NCBI GenBank assembly: GCA_949294195.1
Contig: CASFGK010000016.1
Location: 62,001-126,000 of the forward strand
Direction: 5' to 3'
Origin: an uncultured Bacteroidales bacterium
GTDB lineage: Bacteria; Bacteroidota; Bacteroidia; Bacteroidales; UBA932
Length of the DNA stretch: 64,000 nucleotides
The notes beneath the pieces are model-generated. The model did no database searches and was not told where the DNA came from. It saw only the letters and a program-made list of their open reading frames with translations. The position numbers and the translations under genes are program-made. Numbering within the stretch: the stretch's first letter is position 1; every line of letters begins with the position of its first letter. Positions 9,172 to 18,018 of this stretch are shown piece after piece.

Positions 9172-10578
9172 TTATTGTTGGTTTTTACTTCTGTGTATAT
9201 CCATTCTTATCCTGCGGCTGCGCGGATACAGGCTGTTGCATCTGTTTCCGAGATTCTTTACGAATCCGAGCGGCAGGGACTCATAGCAGACCGTAAGGAA
9301 ACCCGCAGGCATGTCACTGAGCACAGGAGGATTTCCCTGAAGATATGAAAGTGCCTGCTCCTTGTCCAGTTCCGCTTCCGGATACAGGCCTCTTCTGTAT
9401 ATCAGCGACAAGGCCAGGTCCGGATCCGGGACCAGCACTCCCCTTTTCCTCTCCCCGGCCGCACATCCCGAAGAAAGGACATGCAGCCTGCTTTCCAGGA
9501 AAAGCATCTCGGATGCGACGGACTGCGGAAGTACTTTCACGAAATTGCCTTTGCCCACGACTGCCACTTCCTCCGTAAAGCAATCCCTGATGCCGGACAT
9601 TTCCTGTCCTGTCAGTGTCGCGCCGGAAGGGCCTTTCTGCCGGCTCCTCTGCCATATCCGCCCTGCAGATGAAGTCTTGACAAGCGCCGAACAATACTGC
9701 CCCTCTCCTTTCACCAGTCCGGGCACCAGGCTGAATCCGCAGCCGGTTGCAAGTACCCCTGGCATACCGTCGTCTGCCGACGATGATACTACCTCGGCCC
9801 CGAGGGTCCCGGATATCCATCTGACATTGTCATCGTTTTCATATCTGTTGAAAGTGCATGTAGAATAAATGAACAGTCCGCCTTCGGCAAGTGCGGGCCA
9901 GACATCGGCCGCAATGCGGCGCTGCCGTCCCTGGCAGAGCCTGACATTGTCTTCAGACCACTGTTCCTGTGCCTGGATATCCTTCCTGAACATCCCTTCC
10001 CCTGAACACGGGACATCTGCAAGAATGACATCGAACCATCCGTCCATGGAAGAAAAGTGCGACGGGTCATCAGACGTGACCACAACGCACGGATCGCCCC
10101 ATACCGCTGCATTCGAGGCCAGGACAGACGCCCTCTGGCTCACTACCTCATTCGAAACCAGGACAAAACCGCTTCCGCATACTTCCCTGAGAGATGCAGC
10201 GAGATCGGTTGTCTTGCCTCCCGGAGCAGCGCACAGGTCCAGCACCCGCAAAGGTCTGCCTTTCCCTTCCATCACCATAGGAAGCAGCTTTCTGAAGACA
10301 TGCGCCACGAACATGGAAGAAGAATCCTGTACATAATATGCCCCGCCATGAAAAAAAGGATCCAGAGTAAATACAGGTCTTGAATCCAGAAAAATCCCGT
10401 TTCCGCACCACGGCACGGCATCTCCTGCAGTGTGGAATCCGGCAGTCCGCTTCCACGGATTCCGCCTGACCGATACGGAAGCCGGCTCTTCCAAAGCAGA
10501 AAAAGCGACAGCGGCATTCTCCTGCCCTATCGCCTCTTCCAGATACTTTCTGAAAACTTCTTTCGGATTGCCTGCCAT
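9172..10578 (-). CDS. rsmF: rRNA (cytosine-C5) methyltransferase, RsmF/NOL1-NOP2-Sun family
   Basis: The 468-residue protein carries the AdoMet-binding motif VLDLCAAPGGKTTDLAA and both catalytic cysteines of the family, in ADVPCSGEGMFRKD and YSTCTFNRYEND. The C-terminal part ends in GFVKNLGNRCNSLYPRSRRI, as in the RsmF subgroup with an extra RNA-binding region. E. coli RsmF methylates C1407 of 16S rRNA; I infer the same class of target. I chose the ATG at 10578 (MAGNPKEVFRKYLEEAI), because a longer frame would overlap the upstream SRPBCC gene. That start leaves a 13-base gap. Confidence 0.88.
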   Translation of the reverse strand: MAGNPKEVFRKYLEEAIGQENAAVAFSALEEPASVSVRRNPWKRTAGFHTAGDAVPWCGNGIFLDSRPVFTLDPFFHGGAYYVQDSSSMFVAHVFRKLLPMVMEGKGRPLRVLDLCAAPGGKTTDLAASLREVCGSGFVLVSNEVVSQRASVLASNAAVWGDPCVVVTSDDPSHFSSMDGWFDVILADVPCSGEGMFRKDIQAQEQWSEDNVRLCQGRQRRIAADVWPALAEGGLFIYSTCTFNRYENDDNVRWISGTLGAEVVSSSADDGMPGVLATGCGFSLVPGLVKGEGQYCSALVKTSSAGRIWQRSRQKGPSGATLTGQEMSGIRDCFTEEVAVVGKGNFVKVLPQSVASEMLFLESRLHVLSSGCAAGERKRGVLVPDPDLALSLIYRRGLYPEAELDKEQALSYLQGNPPVLSDMPAGFLTVCYESLPLGFVKNLGNRCNSLYPRSRRIRMDIHRSKNQQ

Positions 10579-10591
10579 AAATGTCAGCCTG

Positions 10592-11077
10592 TCAGGACTG
10601 GAATCCATTGAACTTCGACGGGTCAAAACCATCCGGGAACATGGACGGATCCACCCCTTCGGGCATTCTGCCTTCAGACATTGCGGCAAGACCGTCAACC
10701 ATCTTGTCGAGAGCCTCTTTCAGTTTTGAACCGAGCATCATTTTCATCATGAAATTCAGATCGGCTGACACTTCTATATGGAAATCAGTCTTGTACGGAT
10801 CGCCTCCTGCCGCATCGAAATGCATCGATATGCTGAACTTGAACGGAGCGCCGTCGTCGCAGAAGTCTATTCTCGAGTACGGAATCCTTTCCGCCACTCT
10901 GACGCCTACGGAAAAACCCTGTACAACAGCTTTTATACTATCATAGTCGGCTGTAACGTCCTTTTTCTTTTCCTCGGGAAGGAACTGGACGAAATTCCTC
11001 ATGTCGACAAAGGCCATATACAGCTGGTACGGAGGCCGCGACACGACAGCATGCTTGCTTTTTATTTCAGTAGCCAT
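10592..11077 (-). CDS. SRPBCC (START-like) fold small protein
   Basis: The 161-residue soluble protein begins with EIKSKHAVVSRPPYQLYMAFVDMRNF, the usual first strand and helix of polyketide-cyclase/SRPBCC proteins. A beta-rich middle and a C-terminal helix (MMLGSKLKEALDKMVDGLA) complete the fold by about residue 130. The last 25 residues are a Met/Pro/Phe/Asp-rich tail. SRPBCC proteins bind hydrophobic ligands; the ligand here is unknown. It lies four bases after pyrE and 13 before rsmF, an arrangement I believe recurs in Bacteroidales, so it may act in RNA or nucleotide metabolism, but that is inference. Confidence 0.7.
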   Translation of the reverse strand: MATEIKSKHAVVSRPPYQLYMAFVDMRNFVQFLPEEKKKDVTADYDSIKAVVQGFSVGVRVAERIPYSRIDFCDDGAPFKFSISMHFDAAGGDPYKTDFHIEVSADLNFMMKMMLGSKLKEALDKMVDGLAAMSEGRMPEGVDPSMFPDGFDPSKFNGFQS

Positions 11078-11081
11078 TGTC

Positions 11082-11720
11082 CTATTCGTTTTTGCCCCAT
11101 GTGGACGGAGAATACCTCCACTCCCTCAGCATTCCGAGATCCGCTTCGGTGACATAGCCGGTCTCATGCGCCACGTCTATGAGAGTATCGTAGTTTGTAA
11201 GCGTGTTGAGTTCAACATCCGCATTCTCGAAAGCGCGTCTGGACTGGTTGAAATTGTATGAAAAGATGGCCACCATACCCTTGACATCCGCACCTGCTTT
11301 CACAAGAGCGTCCACAGCCGCAAGGCTGCTTGAGCCCGTAGAGATGAGATCCTCCACTACGACCACTTTTGCGTGCGGCTCAAGGATTCCCTCAATCTGA
11401 GAGCCGGTACCATGGTCCTTCGGCTTGGGGCGCACATATATGAACGGCTTTCCCAGCATGTGTGCGATAAGGGCGCCATGCGCTATGGCACCTGTCGCCA
11501 CTCCGGCTATGACCTCCACGTCAGGATACCTGGACAATATGTTGTCCGCCATCCATCTGCACACGTTTTCCCTGAATTCCGGGTATGAAAGTATTTTCCT
11601 GTTGTCACAATAAATCGGGGAAAGCCATCCTGACGCCCATTTGAAAGGTTTTTCCGGGCTGAGAAGCACAGCCTTGATGTCAAGCAGCGACTTTGCCACT
11701 TTTCTTTCGATTGATTCCAT
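11082..11720 (-). CDS. pyrE: Orotate phosphoribosyltransferase
   Basis: The 212-residue enzyme converts orotate and PRPP to orotidine 5'-phosphate in de novo pyrimidine synthesis. The PRPP-binding motif VVVVEDLISTGSSS is intact. The conserved lysine-rich catalytic loop is present as YVRPKPKDHGTGSQIEG. It is the first gene of a leftward set with the SRPBCC gene and rsmF. Its start is about 40 bases downstream of a TAACTTTG element. The promoter region is shared with the divergent NUDIX gene. Confidence 0.95.
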   Translation of the reverse strand: MESIERKVAKSLLDIKAVLLSPEKPFKWASGWLSPIYCDNRKILSYPEFRENVCRWMADNILSRYPDVEVIAGVATGAIAHGALIAHMLGKPFIYVRPKPKDHGTGSQIEGILEPHAKVVVVEDLISTGSSSLAAVDALVKAGADVKGMVAIFSYNFNQSRRAFENADVELNTLTNYDTLIDVAHETGYVTEADLGMLREWRYSPSTWGKNE

Positions 11721-11742
11721 ATTTCATTGATTTTAATTTCAC

Positions 11743-11750
11743 TATCTTTG
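11743..11750 (+). promoter_or_regulatory. -7 element for the NUDIX gene
   Basis: TATCTTTG matches TAnnTTTG, about 40 bases before ATG 11791. The -33 position holds only a weak TTTC-type match (11722-11725, spacing 17). The element faces the pyrE -7 element; the two form a dyad CTTTGCA (11746-11752) and TGCAAAG (11764-11770). Confidence 0.6.
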
Positions 11751-11766
11751 CACGCAATATCCTTGC

Positions 11767-11774
11767 AAAGTTAA
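11767..11774 (-). promoter_or_regulatory. -7 element for pyrE
   Basis: On the minus strand TAACTTTG matches TAnnTTTG. A TTTG lies 21 bases upstream (11796-11799, inside the NUDIX start region). The predicted start of transcription is within a few bases of that of the divergent gene, so both promoters could not be occupied at once. Confidence 0.6.
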
Positions 11775-11790
11775 GAAATTTAACATTGAA

Positions 11791-12402
11791 ATGCACAAAA
11801 TATACCTTGAAAAGAGATGCATTATCATCTGCTCCCCTAAGGATCAGGCACTTACAGACCCTAATGCCATACAGTTCACTCCAGGAGAACCATACAGCAC
11901 CCATGAACTGATCAACTTGTTCGAACAGTCCGACTCACTGATGCGCATATATATACCGGCAGAAGACATGGACAGCACATACCGGAAAATATGCTCGGAA
12001 TTCAAGGAAGTGAACGCCGGCGGAGGCCTGGTGTCCAACAGAAGAGGAGACTACCTGCTCATCAACAGGAACGGCTGGTGGGACCTTCCCAAAGGCCATC
12101 AGGAAAAAGGGGAGGACATCCGGACCACCGCACTGAGGGAAGTACAGGAAGAGACAGGCGTTGACCGTCTTGAACTCAGGGACCTGATATGCATTACGGA
12201 CCATTGCTACCGGAGGGACGGAATATGGCATCTGAAACACACATGGTGGTTCGACATGCTGTACACGGACCCGACCGACCTCACCCCGCAGCGGGAAGAG
12301 GATATCACCAAAGCCGCATGGGTGGCAAAATCAAGCCTTCCACCGTTCCTGACCAAGACCTATCCGTCTATAGCAGAGGTATTCCGTGAGGCAAAAGTGT
12401 AA
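11791..12402 (+). CDS. NUDIX hydrolase
   Basis: The 203-residue protein has an N-terminal part of about 75 residues with no recognised motif, followed by a NUDIX domain. The 23-residue Nudix box fits GX5EX7REUXEEXGU exactly, from GHQEKGE to REVQEETGV. NUDIX enzymes cleave a nucleoside diphosphate linked to another moiety and need Mg2+. The substrate cannot be read from the sequence. The gene is divergent from pyrE across about 70 bases holding two facing promoter elements, which hints at a link to nucleotide metabolism. Confidence 0.88.
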   Translation: MHKIYLEKRCIIICSPKDQALTDPNAIQFTPGEPYSTHELINLFEQSDSLMRIYIPAEDMDSTYRKICSEFKEVNAGGGLVSNRRGDYLLINRNGWWDLPKGHQEKGEDIRTTALREVQEETGVDRLELRDLICITDHCYRRDGIWHLKHTWWFDMLYTDPTDLTPQREEDITKAAWVAKSSLPPFLTKTYPSIAEVFREAKV

Positions 12403-12479
12403 ATTCCAGGAAAAGCTGAAACAATTTTCAGAAATTTCCGTATAATGTAATGCGTGTATATACAAAATCTACACTTATT

Positions 12480-13529
12480 ATGAAACTTTCACAATTCCAG
12501 TTCAATCTGACCAAAGATAAAATCGCTTCGGAGCCGCCGAGATGGCGTGATGAATGCAAGTTGATGGTACTTCACAAGGATACGGGGGAAATCGAACACA
12601 GGTTATTCAAGAATATCATAGACTATTTCGGCAAGGGAGATACGTTTGTCCTTAACGACACGAAAGTTTTTCCTGCCCGCCTTTACGGAAACAAGGAAAA
12701 GACGGGAGCAGACATAGAAGTATTTCTTCTGAGGGAACTTAACAGGGAGCAGAGACTCTGGGATGTGATTGTAGACCCTGCCAGAAAGATCAGAATAGGA
12801 AACAAGCTGTATTTCGGCGATGACGAAAGTCTGGTAGCGGAGGTAATCGACAACACCACCTCCAGAGGAAGGACACTGAGATTCCTGTATGACGGAAGCT
12901 ATGAGGATTTCAAGTCCACTCTGTTCAGTCTCGGAGAGACACCGGTCCCTAAGTGGGTAAAGGAAAAGGTTACCCCAGAAGACGCGGAAAACTTCCAGAC
13001 GATATTTGCGGAACACGAAGGGGCCGTATCCGCCCCCGCTGCAGGACTCCATTTCAGTCGGGAACTTTTCAACAGAATGATACTCAAAGATATAAACAAA
13101 GTATTCATCACCTTGCACATGGGTATCGGGCATTTCCGATCTGTCGACGTAGAAGATCTGTCCAAGCACAAGATGGATTCGGAAAGGCTTGTCATATCCG
13201 AAGAGGCCGCCGATACAATCAACAGGACCAAGCGCGACAGGCACAAGGTACTGGCGGTAGGAGTGACTGTAATCCGGGGACTGGAAACCTATGTGACTAC
13301 CAATGACGAAGTCCGCCCCTATGACGGATGGACGAACAAGTTCATCTTCCCGCCGTACAGGTTCGCCATACCGGATGCAATCGTATCCAACTTCCATACG
13401 CCATGCTCTACCATGCTTATGTCCGTAGCCGCATTCGGAGGATATGAAAAAGTAATGAATGCATACGAAGTCGCCCTCAAGGAAGGCTACATGTTCGGAC
13501 CATACGGCGATGCCATGCTCATATTGTAA
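12480..13529 (+). CDS. queA: S-adenosylmethionine:tRNA ribosyltransferase-isomerase
   Basis: The 349-residue enzyme transfers and rearranges the ribose of AdoMet onto 7-aminomethyl-7-deazaguanine in tRNA, making epoxyqueuosine. Family hallmarks are present: [16 protein letters not shown] near residue 55, [14 protein letters not shown] around 185, and a C-terminal [16 protein letters not shown]. The start used is ATG 12480 ([13 protein letters not shown]), which matches the family N-terminus. An in-frame ATG at 12450 would add ten residues without family support. A strong terminator follows at 13561. Confidence 0.95.
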   Translation: MKLSQFQFNLTKDKIASEPPRWRDECKLMVLHKDTGEIEHRLFKNIIDYFGKGDTFVLNDTKVFPARLYGNKEKTGADIEVFLLRELNREQRLWDVIVDPARKIRIGNKLYFGDDESLVAEVIDNTTSRGRTLRFLYDGSYEDFKSTLFSLGETPVPKWVKEKVTPEDAENFQTIFAEHEGAVSAPAAGLHFSRELFNRMILKDINKVFITLHMGIGHFRSVDVEDLSKHKMDSERLVISEEAADTINRTKRDRHKVLAVGVTVIRGLETYVTTNDEVRPYDGWTNKFIFPPYRFAIPDAIVSNFHTPCSTMLMSVAAFGGYEKVMNAYEVALKEGYMFGPYGDAMLIL

Positions 13530-13560
13530 AAAAGAGAAAAAACATAAAGAAAAAGAAAAA

Positions 13561-13595
13561 CCGGCACTTCAGGATATCCTGAGATGCCGGTTTTT
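13561..13595 (+). terminator. Intrinsic terminator between queA and dprA
   Basis: CCGGCA (13561-13566) pairs with TGCCGG (13585-13590); the inner bases TCAGGATATCCTGA are also self-complementary, so the stem can extend. TTTTTC follows on the plus strand. An A-run precedes the stem, so it could act in both directions. Confidence 0.85.
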
Positions 13596-13626
13596 CTTTC
13601 ATGACAGATACCTTTGCCGCAAAAAA

Positions 13627-14793
13627 ATGATGGAACGTATCTATGATGAAGACGTATGCAGCTGCGCCCTTAACAGGATTTTCGGTTTCAAGCCCAAGAT
13701 TGCCGTTGCGCTCATATCGGCCCTCGGGCATGCTGCCGATGTTTTCCGGCTCCGCCGGTCGGAACTGGACAGGCTGCTAGGCCCCTTTTCGGCAGAAAAG
13801 GAGAAAATAGGGCCCCGCATTCTTTCCGAAGCGGCATCGGAGCTTGACGGACTGTATGCCGGAGGATATTCATTTACCTATTATAATGCGCCGGAATATC
13901 CGGCCCTTCTGAGAGAGTGCGAAGATCCTCCGGTAGGATTATATATAAGGAGTGTATCTCCGGCAAATGAAATTTTCAACTGCAGGCCTGCAGTTGCCGT
14001 TGTCGGGACAAGGGACATTTCGGGATACGGTGCGGAATGGTGCCGCAAGATAGCAGGGGATATTTCCAGATCCGTCCCCGCCCCTGTCATCGTAAGCGGT
14101 CTCGCTCTTGGTACAGACATCATAGCACACAATACAGCTCTGGAATACGGAGCGCCGACCATCGCAGTCATGGCAACCGGCATTGATACCGTGTACCCTG
14201 CCAGACACAGACACACTGCCGACAGAATAGCCGGGACTCCAGGCTGTGCTCTTATAACGGACTATCCGCCCGGAACCGCGCCCCTGCAGATAAACTTCCT
14301 GAGACGAAACAGGATAATTGCCGGCCTGTGCAGCTCCACTATCCTTGTCGAATCAAAAGCCAGAGGAGGGGGCATGCTCACTGCCAGACTTGCATTCTCC
14401 TACTCCAGAGACGTATACGCTCTTCCCGGAAGGATAGACGATACAAGATCGCAGGGATGCAACATCCTCATCAGGGAAAAAGTGGCGGAGGCAGTCATTT
14501 CCGGAAAATCCCTCGTGGAAAGCATGGGATTCATATACAGTAAGGAAAGCCGGACTCCCGTCCCCGAAGAAGCCGTCATACTGTCATACGGAGAGAAATA
14601 CGGGCAGGACAAGGTCGGCAGGCTGGCAAGGGTTGTCCTGCATATCAGGAAAAACCGCGGGACCACGATAGAAGAGATAGCTGACAGCACCGGTTACAGC
14701 TACAAGGAAGTCCTTGAATACGCAGCACTTCTGGAAAGCGACGGAATTATTTGCACAGACCTTCTCCAAAGATGCTACATCAGAGTAAAATAA
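13627..14793 (+). CDS. dprA: DNA processing protein DprA (Rossmann-fold ssDNA-binding protein)
   Basis: The 388-residue protein loads RecA on incoming single-stranded DNA during natural transformation in species where it has been studied. The Rossmann fold (about residues 115-330) shows AVVGTRDISGYG, VSGLALGTDIIAHNTAL, TIAVMATGIDTVYPARH and FLRRNRIIAGLC, all typical. The C-terminal 70 residues form a winged-helix domain (TIEEIADSTGYSYKEV). The start is ATG 13627, or the adjacent ATG 13630; a longer frame would run back through the queA terminator. It heads a rightward run with tatD and asparaginase. Confidence 0.92.
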   Translation: MMERIYDEDVCSCALNRIFGFKPKIAVALISALGHAADVFRLRRSELDRLLGPFSAEKEKIGPRILSEAASELDGLYAGGYSFTYYNAPEYPALLRECEDPPVGLYIRSVSPANEIFNCRPAVAVVGTRDISGYGAEWCRKIAGDISRSVPAPVIVSGLALGTDIIAHNTALEYGAPTIAVMATGIDTVYPARHRHTADRIAGTPGCALITDYPPGTAPLQINFLRRNRIIAGLCSSTILVESKARGGGMLTARLAFSYSRDVYALPGRIDDTRSQGCNILIREKVAEAVISGKSLVESMGFIYSKESRTPVPEEAVILSYGEKYGQDKVGRLARVVLHIRKNRGTTIEEIADSTGYSYKEVLEYAALLESDGIICTDLLQRCYIRVK

Positions 14794-14828
14794 TATGTAA
14801 CTTTGCGCTGCTCAAGCGCAGACAGCAA

Positions 14829-15596
14829 ATGGAATTCACTGATACCCACACCCACATTTACGATGAGGCATTCAACGGCGAAGAGGACCAGGCCATAACC
14901 CGCGCCATGGAATCAGGCGTCACGAAAATGGTATTTCCCGATATCGACAGCTCCTCCAGGGACAGAATGTTCGCCCTTGCCGGCAGGTTTGCCGGGACTG
15001 TCTTTCCCTGTCTGGGACTGCATCCCACATCCGTAGACTCAGGATGGAAGGCTGAAATCGGGAAAATGGAGCAGTACCTTGACAGGCATGTCTACGCTAT
15101 CGGTGAAACCGGCATGGACTGCTACTGGTCAAAGGAATTCGTCAAGGAACAGATGGATGCGCTTGAATACCAGATACGGCTGGCGCATGATAAAGACCTT
15201 CCCCTGATAATCCATTCAAGAGAAGCCACCGGGCTTATCTTCGATGTACTGGAAAGATGCCGTCCGATGGAGACCAGAGGCGTACTCCATGCATTCAGCG
15301 GCAGCATCGAGACTTTCCGAAGGATGCAGAAATACGGCAAATGGTATGTAGGCATAGGAGGCGTGGTCACCTACAGGAAAGCCTCGGTAGCAGAAACCGT
15401 AAAAGACATACCTATGGAATACATACTGCTTGAGACAGATTCCCCATATCTTGCTCCTGTCCCGAAACGCGGCACCAGAAACGAAAGCGCCTATATACCT
15501 TATATAGCGGGAAAACTGGCGGAAATAAAAGGGACCAGCCAGGACGAAGTGGCGGAAACGACCACGGAAAACGCCAGACAACTGTTCAACATATGA
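14829..15596 (+). CDS. tatD: TatD family metal-dependent DNase
   Basis: The 255-residue TIM-barrel hydrolase has all metal-binding motifs of the family: DTHTHIYD at the start, GETGMDCYW, IIHSREA, HAFSG and ETDSPYLAP. TatD enzymes are 3'-5' exonucleases implicated in DNA repair and RNA processing. The start is ATG 14829 (MEFTDTHTH), 35 bases after dprA. The stop overlaps the asparaginase start by four bases (ATGA), so the two are translationally coupled. Confidence 0.92.
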   Translation: MEFTDTHTHIYDEAFNGEEDQAITRAMESGVTKMVFPDIDSSSRDRMFALAGRFAGTVFPCLGLHPTSVDSGWKAEIGKMEQYLDRHVYAIGETGMDCYWSKEFVKEQMDALEYQIRLAHDKDLPLIIHSREATGLIFDVLERCRPMETRGVLHAFSGSIETFRRMQKYGKWYVGIGGVVTYRKASVAETVKDIPMEYILLETDSPYLAPVPKRGTRNESAYIPYIAGKLAEIKGTSQDEVAETTTENARQLFNI

Positions 15597-16645
15597 CACA
15601 CTCGGAACCGAACCGCAGAGCCTCGCTTCTGCTGATATACACAGGAGGCACAATAGGAATGAAGCAGGATCCGGCCTCCCAGACCCTGAAGCCGTTCGAC
15701 TTCAGCCAGATTCTGGAAGAAGTGCCGGAACTGAGAAAATTCGCGTACAGAATAGATTCATACACTTTCAACCCGCTGATAGACTCTTCAGATGTCGAGC
15801 CTTCTCTCTGGCAGTGCCTTGCAAAGCTGATAAAGGAAAAATACGACCAGTATGACGGATTTGTCATCCTTCACGGGACAGACACCATGGCCTACTCGGC
15901 GTCAACCCTGAGCTTCATGCTGGAAAATCTTGCAAAACCTGTCATTTTCACCGGCAGCCAGCTTCCCATAGGCATCCCCAGGACCGACGGAAGGGAAAAT
16001 CTCGTTTCCGCTGTCGAAATAGCGGCTGCCAAGGATACGAACGGGGATGCAGTTGTCCCCGAAGTCTGCATATATTTTGACAACATGCTGATGCGGGGAA
16101 ACCGGGCAAGCAAGGTAAGTTCCGACAACTTCACGGCTTTCAAATCCATGAATTTCCCTCCCCTTGCCGAAGCCGGGATCAACATAAAATACAACACCCC
16201 GCTCATCATCAGGCCCGCAGACCGGAATGCAGGCCTGACTGTCCATACGGAACTTGATACAAGAGTGTCGATTCTCAAAATCCACCCCGGCATCACCCCG
16301 CATGTGGTTAAGAACATTCTCTGCGGAGAAGAGACCAGGGCAGTCATCCTGGAAACATACGGATGCGGGAACGCTCCGGGAAAAGAATGGTTCATAAACC
16401 TTGTGAAGCAGGCGGCGGATTCAGGAAAAATACTTCTCAACGTAACCCAGTGTCTGTCCGGTACGGTGAACATGAATCTCTATTCCACAGGCAAGACTTT
16501 GCTTGATGCCGGAGTAATAAGCGGATACGACAGCACCACCGAAAGCGCTCTCGGAAAACTGTTCTTTCTGCTGGGCCGGACGAATGACAATCTGATAGTG
16601 AAAGACATGCTCGTGAAAAATTTCAGAGGAGAAATATCAAAATAA
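15593..16645 (+). CDS. ansA: Type I (cytoplasmic) L-asparaginase
   Basis: The 350-residue enzyme hydrolyses asparagine to aspartate and ammonia. The two threonine motifs of the family are intact: YTGGTIGM near residue 15 and LHGTDTMAYSAS near 92; GSQLPIG and the lysine of the ILKIHPG region follow. There is no signal peptide, in line with the cytoplasmic type I group. It overlaps tatD by four bases. The window also encodes AsnA and AsnS, but at distant sites, so no asparagine gene cluster is present. Confidence 0.9.
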   Translation: MTHSEPNRRASLLLIYTGGTIGMKQDPASQTLKPFDFSQILEEVPELRKFAYRIDSYTFNPLIDSSDVEPSLWQCLAKLIKEKYDQYDGFVILHGTDTMAYSASTLSFMLENLAKPVIFTGSQLPIGIPRTDGRENLVSAVEIAAAKDTNGDAVVPEVCIYFDNMLMRGNRASKVSSDNFTAFKSMNFPPLAEAGINIKYNTPLIIRPADRNAGLTVHTELDTRVSILKIHPGITPHVVKNILCGEETRAVILETYGCGNAPGKEWFINLVKQAADSGKILLNVTQCLSGTVNMNLYSTGKTLLDAGVISGYDSTTESALGKLFFLLGRTNDNLIVKDMLVKNFRGEISK

Positions 16646-16648
16646 TCA

Positions 16649-16677
16649 TTGCCATATAAAAATTAATTGCTAAATTG
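16649..16677 (+). promoter_or_regulatory. Probable promoter of the exbB operon
   Basis: TTG at 16649-16651, a 19-base spacer and TAAATTG at 16671-16677 resemble the Bacteroidota consensus with a shortened -7 element. It would give a leader of about 85 bases before exbB. Confidence 0.45.
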
Positions 16678-16680
16678 CAC

Positions 16681-16713
16681 CGGTTTTAAAGAGCAGAGGA
16701 GCCCTGAAAACCG
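16681..16713 (+). other. Inverted repeat in the exbB leader
   Basis: CGGTTTT (16681-16687) and AAAACCG (16707-16713) pair perfectly around a 19-base loop, just downstream of the predicted start of transcription. No T-run follows, so it is not an ordinary terminator. It may stabilise or regulate the leader. Confidence 0.4.
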
Positions 16714-16768
16714 CTAATGAAAACTATAACAATTTAATACATTATTAATTAAACACACAAAAACAGTT

Positions 16769-17569
16769 ATGAAAAAAATTTTCATGTTTTTGGCAGTAAT
16801 CGGCCTGATGGCCTTTTCTGCACAATACGCAGCAGCTCAGGACGAGGCAGCAGCAGAACCAGCTGCTACTGAGCAGGTAACAGAAACTGCAGCACCTCAG
16901 TCTATGGCTGAACTCGTAGCCGCAACTCAGGGCGAAGTTCCACTTCACCAGCAGCTTAAAACTTACTTCATCCAGGGTGGTCCAGGCTTCATGACAACAA
17001 TTATCCTGTGCCTTATCCTCGGTCTCGCAATCTGTATCGAAAGAATCCTTTACCTCAGCTTTGCAAAGGTCAACACAAAGAAACTTCTTGCCAACATCGA
17101 AAAAGCCCTCAAAGAGGGTGGCGTAGAGGCTGCCAAGGAAGTATGCCGCAACACACGCGGACCTGTAGCAAGTATCTTCTATCAGGGCTTCCTCCGTATG
17201 GATCAGGGAATCGAAGTCGTTGAAAAGACTGTTGTTTCCTACGGTTCAGTTCAGATGAGCCTCATGGAGAACGGACTTACCTGGGTCGGCCTGTTCATCG
17301 CCCTTTCAACTTCTCTGGGATTCTTGGGAACAGTCGTTGGTATGGTGCAGGCATTCGATGCTATTCAGGTTGCCGGTGACATCTCTCCAAACATCGTAGC
17401 AGGAGGTATGAAGGTCGCTTTGATTACAACCGTCGGCGGTTTGATCGTTGCTATCGTACTCCAGATTTTCTACAACTATATTCTTACAAGAATCGACTCT
17501 CTTTCTATTGAAATGGAAGACGCTTCAATCTCACTTGTAGATATCCTGGTTAAACACGAGAATAAATAA
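16769..17569 (+). CDS. exbB: ExbB/TolQ/MotA-type proton channel protein
   Basis: The 266-residue inner membrane protein begins with a signal-like segment (KKIFMFLAVIGLMAFSAQYAAAQ) and an Ala/Glu-rich linker to residue 60. Three transmembrane helices follow: FMTTIILCLILGLAICI near 75-95, a pair from 165 to 235 containing LFIALSTSLGFLGTVVGMV, and VALITTVGGLIVAIVLQIF. ExbB forms the pentamer that, with ExbD, uses proton motive force to drive TonB-dependent transport. It heads an operon with a 4-TM protein and two ExbD proteins. Codon use (Pro CCA/CCT, Gly GGT/GGC, Arg CGT/CGC) differs from neighbours and suggests high expression. Confidence 0.93.
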   Translation: MKKIFMFLAVIGLMAFSAQYAAAQDEAAAEPAATEQVTETAAPQSMAELVAATQGEVPLHQQLKTYFIQGGPGFMTTIILCLILGLAICIERILYLSFAKVNTKKLLANIEKALKEGGVEAAKEVCRNTRGPVASIFYQGFLRMDQGIEVVEKTVVSYGSVQMSLMENGLTWVGLFIALSTSLGFLGTVVGMVQAFDAIQVAGDISPNIVAGGMKVALITTVGGLIVAIVLQIFYNYILTRIDSLSIEMEDASISLVDILVKHENK

Positions 17570-17583
17570 TCTGAATCAGCATT

Positions 17584-18006
17584 ATGTTCAATAAAATAAT
17601 CAAATACGTACTTCTTGCACTGATCCTTATCGGCGCTGCTCTGGCAATATGGGGGTTTGCTGTAGGCTTCGATGACGCCTCAGTCAACACTCTCCTGCGT
17701 TGGGCATACGTCATGGTCATTGTCGGAATCGGACTGATTGTTGTCCTCGGCTTGCTCATGGGCGCAATCAACAATCCGAAGAGTCTGATCAAGACAGGAT
17801 TGGTAATAGTAGGTGCAGCCGTCGTAGTGGCAGCAGCCTTCCTGACGGCGAAAGGAAATCCGGCTCAGGGCTTTGTCGGCCAGCAGCCTGAATTTACAAC
17901 ACTTAGAAATACTGATGCTATACTTACAATCACATACCTTGTCTTCGGGGCATCAATTCTCTCCATCATCATAGGTATGGTTGTAAACGCATTTCGCAGC
18001 AAATAA
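17584..18006 (+). CDS. Four-helix membrane protein of the exb operon, function unknown
   Basis: The 140-residue protein has four clear hydrophobic helices, at about residues 8-28 (YVLLALILIGAALAIWGF), 40-62, 72-92 and 113-135. It has no catalytic motif. It sits 14 bases after exbB and 12 before the first exbD, a placement I believe is conserved in Bacteroidales. That suggests an accessory part of the ExbB-ExbD motor, but no function is established from the sequence. Confidence 0.8.
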   Translation: MFNKIIKYVLLALILIGAALAIWGFAVGFDDASVNTLLRWAYVMVIVGIGLIVVLGLLMGAINNPKSLIKTGLVIVGAAVVVAAAFLTAKGNPAQGFVGQQPEFTTLRNTDAILTITYLVFGASILSIIIGMVVNAFRSK

Positions 18007-18018
18007 CATCCACGAGTT

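Noticed and set aside
12416-12431. Hairpin CTGAAA/TTTCAG after the NUDIX gene
   Set aside because: The stem is short and A/T-rich, and no T-run follows, so I do not call a terminator.
12434-12456. TATAAT-like box upstream of queA
   Set aside because: The string resembles a sigma-70 -10 element, but other promoters here follow the TTTG/TAnnTTTG pattern and no matching -33 is seen.
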